From: Acidiferrobacteraceae bacterium
GTDB lineage: Bacteria > Pseudomonadota > Gammaproteobacteria > Arenicellales > UBA868
Length of the DNA stretch: 64,000 nucleotides
Reading direction: 5' to 3'
Assembly (NCBI GenBank): GCA_002724185.1
Contig: PBOB01000045.1
Coordinates: forward strand, 1 to 64,000
Program-made: the position numbers and the translations under genes
Shown here: piece after piece, positions 58,840-64,000 of the stretch
Position numbering within the stretch: position 1 is the first letter of the stretch
How the letters are laid out: every line of letters starts with the position of its first letter
Notes under the pieces: model-generated
Databases searched by the model: none
What the model was told of the DNA's origin: nothing
What the model saw: only the letters and a program-made list of their open reading frames with translations

Positions 58840-60240
58840 TCATGGCATGTTTTTACGTCGAGCTTCTATTTGGTTACGCGCATTTTGAATTTGGAGTAAT
58901 ACTTGTTCGGGTGCTGTGCCACCAAAATGATTTCTTGATTTAACCGATCCCTCGATATCCAAGATATCGAATACATCTTCTTCAATTTTATCGCAAAAAC
59001 CTTGGAGAGTTTTGAGCGGTAGATTCGACAATTCAACATTTTGATGAGCTGCGTGTGCGACAGCTTGACCGACTGCGGAATGGGCATCACGAAAAGGTAT
59101 CTCTTTGTTCACTAGGTAATCTGCCAGATCTGTAGCTGTTGTATATCCATCAATCGCAGCTAATCGCATTTTTTCTCGGTTAAAAATAATTCCAGGAAGC
59201 ATTTGGCATAACATATCGATGCAAGAATCGATTGTTTCTATTGTGTCAAACAAGGGTTCTTTGTCTTCCTGATTATCTCTGTTGTATCCAAGAGCCTGTC
59301 CTTTCATAAGCACAAAAATGGCAGTTAAATTGCCAACAACACGCGCACTCTTACCACGAATCAATTCAACCACATCAGGATTTTTCTTCTGAGGCATTAT
59401 GCTAGATCCAGTGCAGAAGTCATCACCAATTTGAATAAAGTCGAAACGTTGCGATGCCCATAGAGAAAGATCCTCGCAAATACGAGACAGGTGGACAGCA
59501 GTTAGAGCAGCCACCGATTGAAATTCCATAATGAAATCTCTGTCAGAAACTGAGTCGAGCGAGTTATTTGATAATTCTTCAAAACCTAGTTCATCCGCTG
59601 TCATCCTTCGATCAATAGCAAAGCTTGTACCCGCCAAAGCTGCTGATCCAAGTGGTGAAACATTTACACGCTTACGACAATCCGAAAATCGTTGTACGTC
59701 ACGCTCGAGCATCTCTAGCCAAGCCATCAAATGATGGCCGCAACTTATAGGCTGTGCCGTTTGGAGATGTGTTAGCCCCGGCATAATCGTATGGATTTCA
59801 CGTTCTGCTAAATCGATAATGACACTTTCCAGTCGATCGATATTACGGATTATATGGTCAATATATTTTCGTACATAAAGCCTCAAATCTGTTGCGACTT
59901 GGTCATTTCTTGATCTCGCAGTGTGTAGTTTTTTACCGGTATCGCCAATTAGCTCGGTTAATCGTGCTTCAATATTCATATGGACATCTTCATGACGATC
60001 TGACCACACGAACGACTCCGACTCAATCTCTTTGTTAATTTTATGAAGGCCAGAAACAATCATATCTCGTTCGTTTTCCGATAAGACACCACACTTGCAT
60101 AGCATTCGAGCATGAGCTATTGAGCCAACTATGTCTTGCTCCGCCAAGAGACGATCGAACAGTTGAGATGATGTAAAAAGCTCTACGCTGGCATTGGTCT
60201 GATTACCGAATCTGCCGCCCCATAGTTTATTGCTTTTCAT
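58840..60240 (-). CDS. argH: Argininosuccinate lyase
   Basis: ArgH catalyses the last step of arginine synthesis. The 466-residue product starts KLWGGRFGNQTNASVELFTSS, and has HTARSRNDQVATDLR, MPGLTHLQTAQPISCGHHL and the signature GSSIMPQKKNPD with the catalytic Ser. Normal length. Confidence 0.97.
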   Translation of the reverse strand: MKSNKLWGGRFGNQTNASVELFTSSQLFDRLLAEQDIVGSIAHARMLCKCGVLSENERDMIVSGLHKINKEIESESFVWSDRHEDVHMNIEARLTELIGDTGKKLHTARSRNDQVATDLRLYVRKYIDHIIRNIDRLESVIIDLAEREIHTIMPGLTHLQTAQPISCGHHLMAWLEMLERDVQRFSDCRKRVNVSPLGSAALAGTSFAIDRRMTADELGFEELSNNSLDSVSDRDFIMEFQSVAALTAVHLSRICEDLSLWASQRFDFIQIGDDFCTGSSIMPQKKNPDVVELIRGKSARVVGNLTAIFVLMKGQALGYNRDNQEDKEPLFDTIETIDSCIDMLCQMLPGIIFNREKMRLAAIDGYTTATDLADYLVNKEIPFRDAHSAVGQAVAHAAHQNVELSNLPLKTLQGFCDKIEEDVFDILDIEGSVKSRNHFGGTAPEQVLLQIQNARNQIEARRKNMP

Positions 60241-60288
60241 AGATTGATATTACGAAGCTCATTTCTCGTTCTTAGTCGATTTCGCGTC

Positions 60289-60876
60289 TTAATGAAGTCC
60301 TGATAAGTAGATAGCTATCGCCCGGATTTGTTTGGGCGAAAGGCCGGCTGCTATGGGTGTCATTATCGGATTCAGCCGTTGTTCCGACTTGAACAAAAGA
60401 AGTTGTGCTTCCGTGTACTTGCTATGTTGACCCGCAAGGCGGGGAAAGTTTGGTGGGATGCCACCACCAGCAGGTCCATGACAACCCATACATGCACTGC
60501 CTTGATAAAGCTTTTCACCTAGTTGTGCATTCTCTAATTGATCGTCACTAATTGTGTGCACCTTAGCTGTTTGTGACGCATACCACGCATCTAGATTACT
60601 CATATCTTCAGGTGTCAGCATCTGTGCCATACCAATCATAATCGTGTTGGTTCTATTTCCTGACTTAAAATTAGCTAGCTGTTGTTCGATATACCCCGGT
60701 ACTTGCCCAGCTAGTGATGGATATTCTGGATTATCGCTATTACCGTCAGCGCCGTGGCAAGCTGCGCACACCACGGATTTAATTTGGCCTGCCTCAGGAT
60801 CCCCACCCGCTGCGAAGCCAGTGCTTGTTATTGCACCCAAGGATAAAATCGAGATGATAATTATTAATTGTTTCAT
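60289..60876 (-). CDS. Diheme cytochrome c4
   Basis: This periplasmic cytochrome passes electrons to terminal oxidases. The ATG at 60876 gives 195 residues with a signal peptide (MKQLIIIISIL to about GFAAG) and two heme motifs, CAACH and CMGCH. Each domain has its Met ligand region (MIGMAQML, PIMTPIAAGL). It is divergent from engB, an arrangement shared with other gammaproteobacteria. Confidence 0.93.
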   Translation of the reverse strand: MKQLIIIISILSLGAITSTGFAAGGDPEAGQIKSVVCAACHGADGNSDNPEYPSLAGQVPGYIEQQLANFKSGNRTNTIMIGMAQMLTPEDMSNLDAWYASQTAKVHTISDDQLENAQLGEKLYQGSACMGCHGPAGGGIPPNFPRLAGQHSKYTEAQLLLFKSEQRLNPIMTPIAAGLSPKQIRAIAIYLSGLH

Positions 60877-61018
60877 TAAGCTATACCTTAGTTCCAGTAT
60901 GGTAGTCAGGTTAAAGAAAGAGCCTAGCATTGATGTTATGTGCAGTGCCAACGTACACACAAGCCTGGTTTCCGTACTTTTTGAGATTATTTGATTAAAC
61001 TAGCGTAGATTATAACTC

Positions 61019-61627
61019 GTGATGGAAAAACTTAGCGATCCGCGATACCTCAGAGAAGCACATTTTATATGCAGCGCTCATGTTGAACGAGAGTGGCCCC
61101 AGGATCAGGGTAGAGAGGTCGCTTTCGCTGGCCGATCTAATGTTGGGAAATCAAGCGCTATTAATGCTATTACAGGCCACACACGCTTAGCTCGTACTAG
61201 CAAGACCCCTGGTCGGACGCAGCAAATAGTTTTCTTTGAAGTTGATTCTGAAAGGCGTATCGTAGATTTGCCAGGATATGGTTATGCCAAAGTCCCAAAA
61301 CACCTACAGCGTCATTGGAAGAAACTTGTCCAGCGTTACCTGGAATGCAGGGCATCCCTCCGCGGTCTCATTTTGCCCATTGATATAAGGCGAGGCCCGG
61401 GCGATCTTGATTATGTTTTATTCAAGTGGTGTGATTTAAATCAGCTGCCTATTCATATTCTTTTTACTAAATGCGATAAATTAAGTCACGGCGCTGCTCG
61501 CACTGCCTTGATAAAATTTAATCAAGAAATCGATTTTGAATGTGTTACAACGCAACTATTCTCCGCTCACCGTAAAGTTGGAGTAGAGATAGCTATTCAT
61601 AAAGTTTTAGCCTTATTACGAGATTAA
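61019..61627 (+). CDS. engB: Ribosome biogenesis GTP-binding protein EngB (YsxC/YihA)
   Basis: EngB is an essential GTPase needed for 50S assembly. The 202-residue product has Walker A AGRSNVGKSS, the G2 TSKTPGRTQQI, G3 DLPGYGYAKV and G4 TKCDK. GTG at 61019 or ATG at 61022 begins it. The stop is two bases from the convergent polA stop. Confidence 0.95.
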   Translation: MMEKLSDPRYLREAHFICSAHVEREWPQDQGREVAFAGRSNVGKSSAINAITGHTRLARTSKTPGRTQQIVFFEVDSERRIVDLPGYGYAKVPKHLQRHWKKLVQRYLECRASLRGLILPIDIRRGPGDLDYVLFKWCDLNQLPIHILFTKCDKLSHGAARTALIKFNQEIDFECVTTQLFSAHRKVGVEIAIHKVLALLRD

Positions 61628-61629
61628 CA

Positions 61630-64000
61630 TTAGCTATGAGCGGCAGCCCAGCTCTTGCCAATACCAACATCAATGCTCAGTGGTACTTGCAGTTTCGCAA
61701 CACTACTCATTATTTGATTTACGCTTTTGACCGCTGCATCTAGTTCTGAGGAAGGAACCTCTATGACTAGCTCGTCATGGACCTGTAGAATGATTCGGCT
61801 TCCGAGTTTTTCTTCACTGATCCATTTGTCAATGTCAAGCATTGCTAATTTGATTAAGTCAGCGGCGGTCCCTTGCATTGGTCCATTTATCGCAGCTCGC
61901 TCTGCAGCTTGTCTACGAGCGTGATTGCTAGAATTAATTTCGTTTAGATATAAGCGACGGCCAAACACAGTTTGCACATATTTTTTGTTTCTCGCTAACT
62001 CCCTTGTTTGCTCCATAAAAATTTTTACACCAGGATAGCGATTGAAATATAGATCTATGTACTCTTGTGCCTCCGCTCGTACAATGCCCAGCTGGCGTGC
62101 TAATCCAAACGCTGACATACCATAAATTAAACCAAAATTTATTGCCTTCGCACTTCGCCTTTGATCACTTGTGACTTCATCCAGGCTCACCCCAAAAACC
62201 TCCGAAGCTGTAGCAAGATGGACATCTTGCTCGTTGGAAAACGCGGCCATAAGTCCTTCGTCTTGAGATAGATGAGCCATGATGCGGAGTTCAATTTGCG
62301 AGTAGTCAGCAGACAAGAGCACATGATCTGATTTTGGAATAAATGCCTCTCGAATTTTTCGACCCTCAGGAGTTCGGATAGGAATGTTTTGCAGATTTGG
62401 GTCCGTCGAGGAAAGACGCCCTGTACCGACAGCGGCCTGATGATATGATGTATGAACACGGCCAGTTTTTTCGTGGACAAGTTCAGGTAGTTTTTCGGTG
62501 TAGGTTGATCTGAGTTTGCTGAAACTCCTATGCTTGAGAATTAGCTGAGGCAATTCATGCTCTAATGCTAGTTCTTGGAGAGCGCTCTCTGCGGTAGACG
62601 GTTGGCCCTTAGGTGTTTTGCTCCTAACAGGCAACTGAAGTTTTTCGAATAACACTTCTTGTATTTGACGTGGGGAAGCTAAATTGAATGCAGTATCTGC
62701 AATAGAATATGCTTTCTCCTCAATCTCTTGTACAAGCTTGAGTAGTTCAGAACCTTGAGTAGCTAACATTTCTGCGTCGACCTTTACCCCAGTTCGTTCA
62801 ATCGTTGACAACACCGGAATAAGAGGGATTTCTATGTTTTCAAATAGTTGCAAGAGTTCTCTTTTTGCTTGCAGCTTTATGTACAGCGTCTCATGTAATT
62901 TGAGGGCTATCTCGGCGTCTTCAGCAGCATACGGGCCAGCTCGAGCGAGATCAATCTCATTGAACTTTAGTTGTGATTTTCCTTTGCCAGCAATATCACT
63001 AAAAGACGTGGTGCCATGACCGAGATATTTGAGAGCTAACGAATCGATGTCGTGTCGGGAGGCGGTACTATTGAGGACATAGGATTCAAGCATTGTGTCA
63101 AATCTTATGCCCTGTAGGCATATGCCGTGATTTAGTAAGACGCTACGGTCATATTTTAAGTTTTGACCAATCTTATGAATCTTCTCGTTTTCAAATAATG
63201 GCCTCAGCTTCTCAAGAGCGAGCTCTCTATTCAGTTGATGAGGTGCGCCTTCATAGTTATGGGCAAGGGGCAGGTATGCTGCCACTCCAATTTTGTCAGT
63301 AAAGGATAAACCCACAATTTCAGCTTGCATTACATCTAGTGAAGTTGTTTCAGTGTCAAGGGAAAAGTAAGGTGAGTTCTCCAGCCTATGTATCCAACTA
63401 TCCAGCATCGACTCACTAAGAATAATTTCATAATTCTCTTGGATGTTGGATTTACGAGATACATCATCTTCATTTTTGCCCAATTCTGATAGCCATGTCT
63501 TAAACTCGAGTTCAGTATACAGCTTTCTAAGCAGCTCGATATTGGGAGGCGCTGGACGAAGTTTATCGATTGATTGTTCTATTGGTACATCTAATTTAAT
63601 AGTAGCAAGTTTCCTGGTGAGCGGTAGTTGATCTAGAGATAATCCTAAATTCTCACCTGCTTTTCCAGAAATTGATCCAGCGTTCTTAATAATCTCATCA
63701 AGAGATCCGAATTGAGTTAACCATTTGGCGGCTGTTTTAGGTCCGACTCCGGGAACACCAGGTATGTTGTCTGACGTGTCCCCTACAAGTGCGAGATAAT
63801 CTATGATTTGATTTGGAGATACTCCAAACTTTTTTTCGACTTCTAGCTTGGTGTATCTAAGATCCTTCATTGTATCAATTAACGCTATTTTTTCATCAAC
63901 CAACTGGGCCAAATCTTTATCGCCACTAATAATTATTACATCCATTTCAGTTTTTGATGCTTGAATAGCTAGTGTCCCTATTACATCATCTGCTTCGACC
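61630..64000 (-). CDS. polA: DNA polymerase I (5' part beyond the window)
   Basis: Pol I fills gaps and removes RNA primers. The frame is open to the window edge (64000), where EADDVIGTLA of the 5'-3' exonuclease domain is read. The protein then shows IISGDKDLAQLVD and the H3TH GVPGVGPKTAAKWL. The 3'-5' exonuclease follows, with FSLDTETTSL and AAEDAEIAL (proofreading acids present). The polymerase motifs A (LSADYSQIELRI), B (RRSAKAINFGLIYGMS) and C (LQVHDELVIEV) complete it. At least 790 residues are visible. Confidence 0.97.
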   Translation of the reverse strand, partial: VEADDVIGTLAIQASKTEMDVIIISGDKDLAQLVDEKIALIDTMKDLRYTKLEVEKKFGVSPNQIIDYLALVGDTSDNIPGVPGVGPKTAAKWLTQFGSLDEIIKNAGSISGKAGENLGLSLDQLPLTRKLATIKLDVPIEQSIDKLRPAPPNIELLRKLYTELEFKTWLSELGKNEDDVSRKSNIQENYEIILSESMLDSWIHRLENSPYFSLDTETTSLDVMQAEIVGLSFTDKIGVAAYLPLAHNYEGAPHQLNRELALEKLRPLFENEKIHKIGQNLKYDRSVLLNHGICLQGIRFDTMLESYVLNSTASRHDIDSLALKYLGHGTTSFSDIAGKGKSQLKFNEIDLARAGPYAAEDAEIALKLHETLYIKLQAKRELLQLFENIEIPLIPVLSTIERTGVKVDAEMLATQGSELLKLVQEIEEKAYSIADTAFNLASPRQIQEVLFEKLQLPVRSKTPKGQPSTAESALQELALEHELPQLILKHRSFSKLRSTYTEKLPELVHEKTGRVHTSYHQAAVGTGRLSSTDPNLQNIPIRTPEGRKIREAFIPKSDHVLLSADYSQIELRIMAHLSQDEGLMAAFSNEQDVHLATASEVFGVSLDEVTSDQRRSAKAINFGLIYGMSAFGLARQLGIVRAEAQEYIDLYFNRYPGVKIFMEQTRELARNKKYVQTVFGRRLYLNEINSSNHARRQAAERAAINGPMQGTAADLIKLAMLDIDKWISEEKLGSRIILQVHDELVIEVPSSELDAAVKSVNQIMSSVAKLQVPLSIDVGIGKSWAAAHS

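Overview
The window reads as the chromosomal origin region of a gammaproteobacterium, probably a sulfur-oxidising one. The left end has the classical rpmH/rnpA/yidD/yidC/mnmE arm diverging from dnaA-dnaN-gyrB, then a complete F1Fo ATP synthase operon followed by glmU-glmS. Other gamma-type neighbourhoods follow: pdxA-rsmA, gmhB-glyS-glyQ, glnA-ntrB-ntrC, rhodanese-secB-gpsA, and cytochrome c4/engB/polA. No rRNA, tRNA, CRISPR array or intact insertion sequence was recognised. The right half looks more AT-rich than the left.

Layout: (1) 1-9.7 kb, origin region: perfect DnaA boxes on both sides of dnaA and two parS sites between dnaN and gyrB; recF is missing from that gap. (2) 9.8-13.5 kb, minus strand: apaG, the MlaA lipoprotein, a LysM-TolC fusion and a PCMT-like methyltransferase. 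(3) 13.7-24.2 kb: atpIBEFHAGDC from a good sigma70-type promoter, then glmU-glmS. (4) 24.4-31.9 kb: pdxA-rsmA, a minus-strand block (acyltransferase, gmhB, glyS, glyQ), and a PP-loop sulfurtransferase with a TusA partner. (5) 32-35.2 kb: glnA behind two NtrC boxes, ntrB, and an NtrC that lacks its AAA+ domain. (6) 35.3-37 kb: a PhyH-type dioxygenase and a methyltransferase.

(7) 37.4-51.3 kb is the most interesting part: a thiocyanate-utilisation locus. It encodes the three subunits of cobalt-containing thiocyanate hydrolase (ScnB, ScnA, ScnC, with the Cys-x2-Cys-Ser-Cys metal motif in ScnC) and a P15K-like activator. It also encodes a NrtA/SsuA-type ABC importer (Tat-exported binding protein, ATPase, two permeases), the split cobalt transporter CbtB and CbtA with a DUF1636 protein, and a sulfur-handling set (DsrE, TusA, an SQR-like flavoprotein, DUF1641). 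A methyltransferase, an unusual ClC-type anion channel and a CynR-like LysR regulator complete it. I infer that thiocyanate enters by the ABC system (perhaps also the ClC protein) and is hydrolysed to carbonyl sulfide and ammonia by the Co enzyme. CbtAB would supply cobalt, ammonium would feed GlnA under NtrB/NtrC, and reduced sulfur would go to the DsrE/TusA/SQR proteins. A 31-codon frame resembling the start of cyanase may be a relic of another cyanate/thiocyanate route.

(8) 51.5-64 kb: an ABC exporter, a SRAP-domain protein, gpsA, secB, a YibN-like rhodanese, a 0.7-kb stretch without recognisable genes, a CtpA protease, an LptM-like lipoprotein with a long extension, argH, cytochrome c4, engB and polA (its 5' part lies beyond the window). 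Function calls rest on motifs and family resemblance read by eye; no database search was run.
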